Positions 53,448 through 60,892 of a stretch of 64,000 bases of DNA are shown here, piece by piece. The number at the start of each line of letters is the position of its first letter. Position 1 is the first letter of the stretch. The notes under the pieces were generated by a model. The model had not been told where the DNA came from. It did not search any database and saw only the letters and a list, made by a program, of their open reading frames with translations. Location: contig NZ_JACYHF010000008.1 of NCBI RefSeq assembly GCF_016482685.1, positions 1-64,000 on the forward strand, given 5' to 3'. The DNA is from Streptomyces sp. DSM 110735. GTDB lineage: Bacteria; Actinomycetota; Actinomycetes; Streptomycetales; Streptomycetaceae. A program made the translations under genes and the position numbers.

Positions 53448-54245
53448 ATGAGCGCGGAGAACGGAGCGGGCGGGGAGCAGAGCGCCTCGAACGCCGTCAG
53501 GAACACCATGGCGGCCGGGGCGGGCTGCGGCTGTCTGCTGTCGCCCGTGGCTCTGATCGGCACGATCGTGGTGGTGATCGTCTTCGGCGGGCTCGGCGTG
53601 CTCCTTGCCCCGCTCATCGCGCTGATCCTGCTGTTCGGCGGCGGGGGCGACTCCGGGGGCTCCTCGCCCGAGGACCAGGCGAGCCAGGCGGTCGAGATCT
53701 TCAACGGCGACGGCAAGGGCACCCTCGACGAGGACACCGTCCCGGACGACCTCGTCGACCCCATCGAGAAGGCCGGCGCCCTGTGCGACGCGATCGGGCC
53801 GATCGTCATCGCCGCGCAGGTGGAGCGGGAGTCCTCGTTCAACGCCTCGCTGGTGGGACCGGACGGCGAGAAGGGGCTCTCCCAACTTCCGCTCGACGTC
53901 TTCGAGAAGTACGGCAAGGACGACGACGACAACGACAAGGTCTCCGCGCTGGACGCGGCGGACTCCGTGCTGGCCCAGGGCCGTTACCTGTGCGACCTGG
54001 CCGACCAGGCGCAGCAGGCGATCGACGACGGTCGCGCCCAGGGCACCGCGCTGGACCTCGCGCTGGCCGCGTACGACGTGGGGATGGACTCCGTCCTCGC
54101 GGCGAAGGGCGTACCGAACACGGCGGAGGCGCAGGGGTATGTCGCCTCGATCCGCGCCCAGTTCGCCAAGTACGCGGGCGTCGCCGCCCCGCCCGACGGC
54201 GCGACCCCCGGCGTCACTCCCACCCCCACCGACGGTTCCCTCTGA
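53448..54245 (+). CDS. Membrane-anchored SLT-type lytic transglycosylase
   Basis: A 265-residue protein with two N-terminal hydrophobic segments (about 23-45 and 47-63) and an external SLT-like domain. The catalytic region IVIAAQVERESSFNASLVGP (about 119-138) supplies the essential Glu, and GEKGLSQLPLDVF corresponds to the GLMQ motif. The C-terminus is Pro/Thr-rich. It should cleave the glycan strands of peptidoglycan, the VirB1 role in type IV systems. It is divergent from the secretion operon, and an ECF-type promoter precedes it. Confidence 0.85.
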   Translation: MSAENGAGGEQSASNAVRNTMAAGAGCGCLLSPVALIGTIVVVIVFGGLGVLLAPLIALILLFGGGGDSGGSSPEDQASQAVEIFNGDGKGTLDEDTVPDDLVDPIEKAGALCDAIGPIVIAAQVERESSFNASLVGPDGEKGLSQLPLDVFEKYGKDDDDNDKVSALDAADSVLAQGRYLCDLADQAQQAIDDGRAQGTALDLALAAYDVGMDSVLAAKGVPNTAEAQGYVASIRAQFAKYAGVAAPPDGATPGVTPTPTDGSL

Positions 54246-54256
54246 GGAGGATGGTC

Positions 54257-55132
54257 ATGATCAGTCACCAGGTACGCGTGTCCGGCGGCGAGTTCGCCGT
54301 CATCGACGGGGAGACCGTCACGGCGGGACCCGGCGGCTCCGTGCACGACGCCGTCCTCGACCGGCTGCAGCGCTACGCCGAGCGGCGGGGCTCGGCGGTG
54401 GCGGCGGCCGTGGCCGAGGACACGGACCGCTTCGTCCTGGAGGTCTCCCCGGACGGCTCCAGCCGCGTACTGCCGTCCGAGGAGCCGGAGGGCGCACGCG
54501 AGAGCACGCCCGAGGGCGCACCCGAGGACCCGTCCGGGAAGCCGGAGGACGCCCCCGAGGACCCCGAGAGGACCCCGGACCGCTCCGCCATCGCCGCCGT
54601 ACTCGCCCGAGCCCGCGCCACCGCCGCCGCTCGCGCCACTCCCCCGGCAACCCCCGCACCCGCTTCCGACCCCGACCCCGACGCCGACGTCCCGCCGCAG
54701 CTCGCGGAGCCCGTGACCCGCATCAACACCCTGGCACGCACAGGCCACTTGGACGAAGCGCTCACCGAGGCGACCGCGCTGCGCGAGCGCCTGACCGGCT
54801 CGGCCGGGACCGAGCACCCGCACACCCTCCAGGCCCGCGCCGTGGAGGCGTACCTCGCGCACCTGAGCGGGCGGCACCGCGAGGCGACCGTGCTCGCGCT
54901 GTCCGTCGCCCGCAGCCGCTGCGGAGCCGGGGACGCGCAGGCGCCGACCGAGGTGGTGCGGGCGGCGGCCGCCTGGCAGCGACTCGACGACGAGCGGGCA
55001 GCCCTCGTACACGGGCGCGAGCTGCTGCACATGTGGGACCGCCTCGGCAGCCTGGGCCCGCTCCCGCCCGGCCACGCGGAACTCGCCGAGCGGGTGCGCG
55101 ACCAGGTGGAGTCCCTGGAGGCGTACGCCTGA
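54257..55132 (+). CDS. Unknown protein sharing the N-terminal domain of the ChW protein
   Basis: A 291-residue cytoplasmic protein. Residues 5-72 (FAVIDGETV, SVHDAVLDRLQRYAERRG, VSPDGSSRVL) match residues 19-90 of the ChW-repeat protein at 35794-37179. An acidic Pro/Glu linker (75-150) follows. The C-terminal half is helical with TPR-like character (TRINTLARTGHLDEALTEATALRERL, YLAHLSGRHREATVLALSV). The ATG at 54257 has GAGGAGG six bases upstream; the ATG at 54251 is too close to it. It lies 11 bp after the SLT gene, so the two are cotranscribed. A role as cytoplasmic adaptor to the apparatus is conjecture. Confidence 0.75.
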   Translation: MISHQVRVSGGEFAVIDGETVTAGPGGSVHDAVLDRLQRYAERRGSAVAAAVAEDTDRFVLEVSPDGSSRVLPSEEPEGARESTPEGAPEDPSGKPEDAPEDPERTPDRSAIAAVLARARATAAARATPPATPAPASDPDPDADVPPQLAEPVTRINTLARTGHLDEALTEATALRERLTGSAGTEHPHTLQARAVEAYLAHLSGRHREATVLALSVARSRCGAGDAQAPTEVVRAAAAWQRLDDERAALVHGRELLHMWDRLGSLGPLPPGHAELAERVRDQVESLEAYA

Positions 55133-55245
55133 CCCGGCGCCCCGCGCTCGCATGTACGCCGCCGTAGAACGACCGTCAATCGAGTGTGGAACCGCCCTCG
55201 CGACACTCCCGAGTCCCGGAGGAGCACGAGGAGCGGGAGCACACC

Positions 55246-55791
55246 ATGAACGTGACGGTGATCGGGTCGGCGAGCGCGACGACCCCGGAGGAACGGGCGC
55301 TGGGCGACCTCTACGTCGAGCACGGCCCGGCGCTCCACGCGTACGTGCTGCGGCTGCTGGGCGGCGACACGCACCGGGCGGAGGACGTCGTCCAGGAGAC
55401 GCTGCTGCGCTGCTGGAACAAGCGGAACCTGACCGACCGCGAGGGGATGGAAGTACGACCCTGGATGTTCCGCGTCGCGCGCAACCTCGTCATCGACGCG
55501 CACCGCACCCGCCGCGCCCGTCCCCCGGAGGTCAGCGGCGCGACCTGGCTGACCGAACTGGGCGCGGAAGCCGACCAGATGGAGCGCATGCTCTCGGCGA
55601 TCGTGGTCCAGGACGCCCTGGAAGCGCTGACCCCCGCCCACCGGGACGTCCTGGAAGCGACCTTCTTCGAGGACCGCACCACCAAACAAGCCGCCGTTGC
55701 CCTCGGCGTCCCCCAGGGCACCGTGAAGTCCCGCGTCTACTACGCCCTGCGCTCACTGCGGACGGCACTGGAGGAGCGGGGTCTGGGCTGA
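55246..55791 (+). CDS. ECF-family RNA polymerase sigma factor
   Basis: A 181-residue extracytoplasmic-function sigma factor. Region 2 (about 25-92) has HRAEDVVQETLLRCW and RPWMFRVARNLVIDAHR, and region 4 (about 118-176) has LTPAHRDVLEATFFEDRTTKQAAVALGVPQGTVKSRVYYALRSLR. It resembles the SigK/SigL (ECF19-like) type. No anti-sigma gene is adjacent. GGGAG is six bases before the ATG. It is 113 bp downstream of the 54257 gene and may be read from the promoter at 53343. The cluster promoters start with TGAACC, which from memory is also the -35 of Mycobacterium tuberculosis SigL, so this factor is the natural candidate for them. Confidence 0.92.
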   Translation: MNVTVIGSASATTPEERALGDLYVEHGPALHAYVLRLLGGDTHRAEDVVQETLLRCWNKRNLTDREGMEVRPWMFRVARNLVIDAHRTRRARPPEVSGATWLTELGAEADQMERMLSAIVVQDALEALTPAHRDVLEATFFEDRTTKQAAVALGVPQGTVKSRVYYALRSLRTALEERGLG

Positions 55792-55834
55792 GAGGAGCGG
55801 GGGCTGGGCTGAGCGGGGACTGGGCTGAGTGCTC

Positions 55835-57028
55835 TCAGAGCCCCACGATCCGGTTCCAGCGCCGCGCGAACTCCACCCGTTCCGTAGACGTGATGTCCCG
55901 GGCTATCGCGAGCCGGGAGCGCATCGTCGGGTCCGGGAAGATCAGGGGGTTGTCCGCGAGGGCGGCGGTGTCCCTGTCCTTGGAGGAGGCGAGGATGTCC
56001 TTGGCGGCGGGGACGGGGCAGACGTAGTTGACCCAGGCGGCGAGCTTCGCGGCGACGTCCGGGGCGTAGTAGTAGTCGACCAGGCGTTCCGCGTTGGTCT
56101 TGTGGGCGGCCAGGTCGGGGATCATCAGGGAGTCCGACCAGAGTTCGGCGCCCTCCTCGGGGACGACGAAGCGGATGTCGGGGTTGTCGGCCTGGAGCTG
56201 GATGACGTCGCCGGAGTACGCCTGGCAGGCGAGGACGTCGCCGCTGACGAGGTCCTTGGTGTAGTCGTTGCCGGTGAAGCGGCGGATCTGACCGCGGCGG
56301 ACCTGGTGGGCGACCTGGTCGCAGATGGTGTGGAAGTCGTCCGCCGTCCACCGGGTGATGTCGACGCCGTTGGACTGCATCAGCAGCGCGAACGCCTCGT
56401 CCAGACCGGAGAGCAGCGTCACCCGCCCCTTGAGGTCGGGTGCCCAGAGGTCCTTCACGCCCCGGATCTCGCGCCCGAGCCTGCGGTGGTTGTAGGCGAT
56501 GCCGGTGATGCCCGACTGCCAGGGCACGGTGTACAGGCGCCCGGGGTCGAAGGCGGGCGAGCGCAGCAGCGGGTCCAGGTACTTCGCGACGTTGGGCTGG
56601 TGGGCGCGGTCCATCCGCTGGACCCAGCCGAGGCGGACGTACCGCGCGCACATCCAGTCGCTGATGACGATCAGGTCGCGGTCGGTCGGCCGGTGGTTCA
56701 TCAGCGCGGGGCTGATCTTGCCGAAGAACTCGTCGTTGTCGTTGATCTCCTCGACGTAGTCGACCGAGATCCCCGTGCGCTTCTCGAAGACGTCCAGCGT
56801 GGGCCGCTTGTTCGGGTCGTCGTCATCGGTGTCGATGTACAGCGGCCAGTTCGACCAGACCAGCCGGTGGTCACCCGCGGACCGGTCCGGCGCCGACCGC
56901 TCCCCGGCACGTACGTACGCCGAGGGCACCCCGCACCCGGCCAGAGCGCCGAGCGCGGCGGTACCCCCGAGAGCACGCAGCAGGGTCCGACGGGAGGGGG
57001 CGGAACCACGAACAGAGGTGTGAAGCAC
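55835..57028 (-). CDS. Second polyamine-binding lipoprotein, PotD type
   Basis: A 397-residue substrate-binding lipoprotein, with twin-arginine motif SRRTLLRALGG and lipobox LAGC. The mature part starts RLVWSNWPLYIDTDDDD and has VEEINDNDEFFGKI and RFTGNDYTKDLVSGDVLACQAY, the same pocket segments as the PotD at 23118-24365. No permease or ATPase gene is adjacent, so it probably feeds the PotABC system at 20234-23121. The GTG at 57028 is preferred because a -35/-10 pair ends six bases before it, which makes a leaderless transcript; a TTG at 57064 is an alternative. Confidence 0.88.
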   Translation of the reverse strand: MLHTSVRGSAPSRRTLLRALGGTAALGALAGCGVPSAYVRAGERSAPDRSAGDHRLVWSNWPLYIDTDDDDPNKRPTLDVFEKRTGISVDYVEEINDNDEFFGKISPALMNHRPTDRDLIVISDWMCARYVRLGWVQRMDRAHQPNVAKYLDPLLRSPAFDPGRLYTVPWQSGITGIAYNHRRLGREIRGVKDLWAPDLKGRVTLLSGLDEAFALLMQSNGVDITRWTADDFHTICDQVAHQVRRGQIRRFTGNDYTKDLVSGDVLACQAYSGDVIQLQADNPDIRFVVPEEGAELWSDSLMIPDLAAHKTNAERLVDYYYAPDVAAKLAAWVNYVCPVPAAKDILASSKDRDTAALADNPLIFPDPTMRSRLAIARDITSTERVEFARRWNRIVGL

Positions 57029-57034
57029 CCGGAA

Positions 57035-57064
57035 AGTGTGCCGCCCGAGCCTTAAAAGTGACAA
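57035..57064 (-). promoter_or_regulatory. Leaderless-type promoter of the second PotD gene
   Basis: Minus strand TTGTCA (57064-57059), 18 bp, CACACT (57040-57035), then six bases to the GTG at 57028. The transcription start would coincide with the start codon. The divergent Lrp gene has the same layout. Confidence 0.55.
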
Positions 57065-57080
57065 TCCGGGTCCGACCCTT

Positions 57081-57125
57081 AAGGGGCGCGGGGAACTGCG
57101 CGAACAGCCCCCACGCGCCCGCGGC
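57081..57125. repeat. Common Streptomyces dispersed intergenic repeat
   Basis: The sequence AAGGGGCGCGGGGAACTGCG and the following CGAACAGCCCCCACGCGCCC match an intergenic element that I recall as very frequent in Streptomyces genomes. GGGGCGCG and CGCGCCC-like ends can pair. It sits between the aldehyde dehydrogenase stop and the second PotD gene. Confidence 0.55.
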
Positions 57126-57154
57126 CGGAAAACCAGCCGAACCCAGCAGAGCGA

Positions 57155-58594
57155 CTACGCGTCCAGCGAAGTCATCACATGCTTGATCCGCGTGTAGTCC
57201 TCGAACCCGTACCCCGACAGATCCTTGCCGTAGCCCGACTTCTTGAACCCGCCGTGCGGCATCTCCGCGACCAGCGGAATGTGCGTGTTGATCCACACGC
57301 AGCCGAAGTCCAGCTTCTTGGACATCCGCATCGCGCGCCCGTGGTCCTTGGTCCACACCGAGGAGGCGAGCGCGTAGTCGACGCCGTTGGCCCACTCGAC
57401 GGCCTGGTCCTCGTCGGTGAAGGACTGGACGGTGATGACGGGACCGAAGACCTCGTTCTGGATGATCTCGTCGTCCTGGAAGACGCCGGAGACGACGGTC
57501 GGGGCGTAGAAGTAGCCCTTGTCACCGACCTGGTGGCCGCCCGCCTCGACCTTGGCGTGGGCGGGGAGCCGCTCGATGAAACCGGCGACCTGCTTGAGCT
57601 GGTTGGGGTTGTTCAGCGGGCCGTAGAGCACGTCCTCGTCGTCCGGCTGACCGGTCTTGGTCTCCTGCGCGGCCTTGGCGAGCGCGGCGACGAACTCGTC
57701 GTGGATGGACTCCTGGACGAGGACGCGCGTGGCGGCAGTACAGTCCTGCCCGGCGTTGAAGAAGCCCGCCACCGAGATGTCCTCGACAGCCTTGGGGATG
57801 TCGGTGTCCTCGAAGACGACGACCGGCGCCTTGCCGCCCAGCTCCAGGTGGACCCGCTTGAGGTCCTTGGCGGCGGACTCGGCGACCGACATGCCCGCGC
57901 GCACCGAGCCGGTGATGGACGCCATCGCCGGGACGGGGTGCTCGATCATGAGGCGCCCGGTGTCGCGGTCGCCGCAGACGACGTTGAAGACGCCCTTGGG
58001 CAGGATCGAGCCGAGGATCTCCGCGATCAGGACCGTGGAGGCGGGGGTGGTGTCGGACGGCTTGAGCACGACCGTGTTGCCCGCGGCGAGCGCCGGGGCG
58101 AACTTCCACACCGCCATCATCATCGGGTAGTTCCACGGCGCGACCTGGGCGCAGACGCCGACCGGCTCGCGGCGGATGATGGAGGTGAGACCCTCCATGT
58201 ACTCGCCCGCGGAGCGCCCCTCCAGCATCCGGGCCGCGCCCGCGAAGAAGCGGATCTGGTCGACCATCGGCGGGATTTCCTCGGTGCGGGTGAGCCCGAC
58301 GGGCTTGCCCGTGTTCTCCACCTCGGCCGCGATCAGTTCCTCGGCCCGCTCCTCGAAGGCGTCCGCGATCTTCAGCAGAGCCTTCTGCCGCTCGGCGGGG
58401 GTGGTGTCGCGCCAGGCGGGGAAGGCCGCGGCGGCGGCCGCCATGGCGGCGTCCACGTCCTCCTGCCCGGACAGCGGCGCGGTCGCGTACGCCTCACCGG
58501 TGGCGGGGTTGACCACCTCGGTGGTCCGTCCGTCGGCGGCGTCCCGGAACTCACCGTCGATGTAGTTGCGCAGACGACGCAGCTCGGTGCTCAC
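57155..58594 (-). CDS. Gamma-aminobutyraldehyde dehydrogenase
   Basis: A 479-residue ALDH with QVAPWNYPMMMAVWKFAPALAAGN, VLKPSDTTPASTV, MASITGSVRAGMS, base Glu in VHLELGGKAPVVVF and nucleophile Cys in NAGQDCTAATRVLV. It shares the GQDCTAATR active site with the enzyme at 24465-26018 and should oxidise 4-aminobutanal or 3-aminopropanal. The GTG at 58594 has GGAGG six bases upstream. It is divergent from an Lrp/AsnC regulator, which with the aminotransferase beyond completes an amine-degradation locus. Confidence 0.9.
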   Translation of the reverse strand: MSTELRRLRNYIDGEFRDAADGRTTEVVNPATGEAYATAPLSGQEDVDAAMAAAAAAFPAWRDTTPAERQKALLKIADAFEERAEELIAAEVENTGKPVGLTRTEEIPPMVDQIRFFAGAARMLEGRSAGEYMEGLTSIIRREPVGVCAQVAPWNYPMMMAVWKFAPALAAGNTVVLKPSDTTPASTVLIAEILGSILPKGVFNVVCGDRDTGRLMIEHPVPAMASITGSVRAGMSVAESAAKDLKRVHLELGGKAPVVVFEDTDIPKAVEDISVAGFFNAGQDCTAATRVLVQESIHDEFVAALAKAAQETKTGQPDDEDVLYGPLNNPNQLKQVAGFIERLPAHAKVEAGGHQVGDKGYFYAPTVVSGVFQDDEIIQNEVFGPVITVQSFTDEDQAVEWANGVDYALASSVWTKDHGRAMRMSKKLDFGCVWINTHIPLVAEMPHGGFKKSGYGKDLSGYGFEDYTRIKHVMTSLDA

Positions 58595-58778
58595 TGCCGG
58601 CCTCCTGATCTGGTTCGAGGGTTGGAGCGGTCCCGCCCCGGAGGCAGCACGGCTGTCCGGTGGCTGAGACAGCCCAACCCTAGTCGCGACACCCACGTTT
58701 TCAACACCCCCACCACCACCAGTCCTGCGAAATCCGCACACTGCACCCTCGTAAACAACGAATTTCATCGATCGAGCC

Positions 58779-58808
58779 TTGCGAAACTGTCGAGACGTCG
58801 TGCACAGT
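58779..58808 (+). promoter_or_regulatory. Leaderless-type promoter of the Lrp gene
   Basis: TTGCGA (58779-58784), 18 bp, CACAGT (58803-58808), then six bases to the GTG at 58815. Spacer length, -10 type and distance to the start codon equal those at 57035-57064. Confidence 0.5.
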
Positions 58809-58814
58809 GTGGGC

Positions 58815-59318
58815 GTGGCCAGTCGAAGCGCAGAACCCAGGGACTCCGCCCGCGAGTCCAGGAGCGGCACTCCCCAGTTGGACGCCGTCTCCCTCGCCAT
58901 CATCGAGCAGCTCCAGGAGGACGGCCGCAGGCCCTACGCCGCGATCGGCAAGGCGGTCGGTCTCTCCGAGGCGGCCGTGCGCCAGCGCGTGCAGAAGCTG
59001 CTCGACCAGGGCGTGATGCAGATCGTCGCCGTCACGGACCCGCTCACCGTGGGCTTCCGTCGGCAGGCGATGGTCGGGATCCATGTCGAGGGCGACGTCG
59101 AGTCCGTCGCGGACGCGCTGACCGCCATGCCGGACGTCGAGTACGTGGTGATGACCGCGGGCTCGTTCGACGTCCTCGCCGAGATCGTCTGCGAGGACGA
59201 CGACCACCTGCTGGACGTGATCAACCGGCGCATCCGGGCCCTGCCCGGCGTGCGCTCCACCGAGAGCTTCGTCTATCTGAAGCTCAAGAAGCAGACCTAC
59301 ATGTGGGGAACCCGATAA
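58815..59318 (+). CDS. Lrp/AsnC-family regulator
   Basis: A 167-residue regulator. The N-terminal helix-turn-helix is LDAVSLAIIEQLQEDGRRPYAAIGKAVGLSEAAVRQRVQKLLDQG. The C-terminal RAM effector domain is VGIHVEGDVESVADALTAMPDVEYVVMTAGSFDVLAEIVCEDDDHLLDVI, which binds amino acids or amines and forms octamers. It probably controls the flanking aldehyde dehydrogenase and aminotransferase. The GTG at 58815 is chosen on the leaderless promoter; a GTG two codons earlier is also in frame. Its stop is 3 bp before the aminotransferase start. Confidence 0.9.
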   Translation: MASRSAEPRDSARESRSGTPQLDAVSLAIIEQLQEDGRRPYAAIGKAVGLSEAAVRQRVQKLLDQGVMQIVAVTDPLTVGFRRQAMVGIHVEGDVESVADALTAMPDVEYVVMTAGSFDVLAEIVCEDDDHLLDVINRRIRALPGVRSTESFVYLKLKKQTYMWGTR

Positions 59319-59320
59319 CC

Positions 59321-60685
59321 GTGACCCAGAAGGACCTCAGCCGCAGCGCGTACGACCACCTGTGGATGCACTTCACCCGCATGTCCTCGTACGAGAACTC
59401 CCCCGTCCCGACCATCGTCCGGGGCGAGGGCACCTCCATCTACGACGACAAGGGCAAGCGGTACCTCGACGGCCTCGCGGGTCTGTTCGTGGTCCAGGCC
59501 GGACACGGCCGCACGGAGCTGGCCGAGACCGCCCTCAAGCAGGCCCAGGAGCTGGCCTTCTTCCCGGTGTGGTCCTACGCCCACCCCAAGGCGATCGAGC
59601 TGGCCGAGCGACTGGCCGGGTACGCGCCCAGGGACCTCAACAAGGTCTTCTTCACCACCGGCGGCGGCGAGGCCGTCGAGACCGCCTGGAAGCTCGCCAA
59701 GCAGTACTTCAAGCTGGTCGGCAAGCCCACCAAGCACAAGGTCATATCCCGCTCGCTCGCCTACCACGGCACCCCGCAGGGCGCCCTCTCCATCACCGGT
59801 CTGCCCGCCCTGAAGGCGCCCTTCGAGCCGCTGGTGCCCGGCGCGCACAAGGCGGCGAACACCAACATCTACCGCGCCCCGGTCTTCGGCGACGACCCCG
59901 AGGCGTTCGGCCGCTGGGCCGCCGACCAGATCGAGCAGCAGATCCTGTTCGAGGGACCGGACACGGTCGCCGCGGTCTTCGTGGAGCCGGTGCAGAACGC
60001 GGGCGGCTGCTTCCCGCCGCCGCCCGGGTACTTCCAGCGGGTGCGCGAGATCTGCGACCGGCACGACGTGCTGCTCGTCTCGGACGAGGTCATCTGCGCC
60101 TTCGGCCGCCTGGGCACGATGTTCGCCTGCGACAAGTTCGGCTACGTCCCGGACATCATCACCTGCGCCAAGGGCATGACCTCGGGCTACTCCCCGATCG
60201 GCGCGACGATCGTCTCCGACCGCATCGCCGAGCCGTTCTACCGGGGCGACAACGTCTTCCTGCACGGCTACACCTTCGGCGGTCACCCGGTCTCCGCCGC
60301 CGTCGGTCTCGCCAACCTCGACCTGTTCGAGCGCGAGGGTCTCAACCAGCACGTCCTGGACAACGAGGACGCCTTCCGCGCGACCCTGGAGAAGCTGCAC
60401 GACCTGCCGATCGTCGGCGACGTCCGCGGCAACGGCTTCTTCTACGGCATCGAGCTGGTCAAGGACAAGAACACCAAGGAGTCCTTCGACGGCGACGAGA
60501 TCGAGCGCATCCTCTACGGCTTCGTCTCCAAGAAGCTGTTCGAGAACGGTCTGTACTGCCGCGCCGACGACCGGGGCGACCCGGTGATCCAGCTCGCCCC
60601 GCCGCTGATCTCCGACCAGGGGACCTTCGACGAGATCGAGCAGATCCTGCGCGCCACCCTCACGGAGGCGTGGACCAAGGTCTGA
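59321..60685 (+). CDS. Class III aminotransferase for diamines or omega-amino acids
   Basis: A 454-residue PLP enzyme. Landmarks: MHFTRMSSYENSPVPTIVRGEG, GLAGLFVVQAGHGRTELAETA, the PLP-phosphate loop FFTTGGGEAVETAWKLAKQY, SLAYHGTPQGALSITG, Asp in LLVSDEVICAFGRLG, and the Schiff-base Lys in IITCAKGMTSGYSPIGA. It belongs to the putrescine/beta-alanine/GABA-pyruvate group rather than to the GabT at 13893. Starting with GTG right after the Lrp stop, it is the second gene of that operon and should supply the aldehyde that the divergent dehydrogenase oxidises. Confidence 0.9.
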   Translation: MTQKDLSRSAYDHLWMHFTRMSSYENSPVPTIVRGEGTSIYDDKGKRYLDGLAGLFVVQAGHGRTELAETALKQAQELAFFPVWSYAHPKAIELAERLAGYAPRDLNKVFFTTGGGEAVETAWKLAKQYFKLVGKPTKHKVISRSLAYHGTPQGALSITGLPALKAPFEPLVPGAHKAANTNIYRAPVFGDDPEAFGRWAADQIEQQILFEGPDTVAAVFVEPVQNAGGCFPPPPGYFQRVREICDRHDVLLVSDEVICAFGRLGTMFACDKFGYVPDIITCAKGMTSGYSPIGATIVSDRIAEPFYRGDNVFLHGYTFGGHPVSAAVGLANLDLFEREGLNQHVLDNEDAFRATLEKLHDLPIVGDVRGNGFFYGIELVKDKNTKESFDGDEIERILYGFVSKKLFENGLYCRADDRGDPVIQLAPPLISDQGTFDEIEQILRATLTEAWTKV

Positions 60686-60723
60686 CCTCCCCGCGCGGAT
60701 GCCTCCGGTCGGTCGACCGGCCC

Positions 60724-60769
60724 CGGCCCCGGCGCCGCCCGTTCGAGTGAGAACGGCGGCCCGGGGCCG
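60724..60769 (+). terminator. Terminator of the Lrp-aminotransferase operon
   Basis: A long GC-rich stem (60724-60743 with 60752-60769, one or two unpaired bases) encloses an 8-nt loop, 38 bp after the stop codon. Confidence 0.75.
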
Positions 60770-60892
60770 TGTGCTGTCCGGCCTCAGGGCGACGGCTCCT
60801 TAGCGTGCCCAGTGACCGATCGGCCCGGCGTTTCGTTCCCCCGGACGGGGGACGGGACACGGGAAAACGGATCAGAACCGAGGTGTACGCCC

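Noticed and set aside
55133..55245. GGAACC element as an autoregulatory promoter of the ECF gene
   Set aside because: GGAACC is present at about 55187, but no CGTTGT-like -10 follows at 16-18 bp. A separate promoter cannot be supported.
35794..55791. Integrative conjugative element with att sites
   Set aside because: No integrase, excisionase, relaxase or replication gene, no tRNA at either edge, and no long direct repeats bounding the region were seen. The boundaries remain a guess without comparison to relatives.
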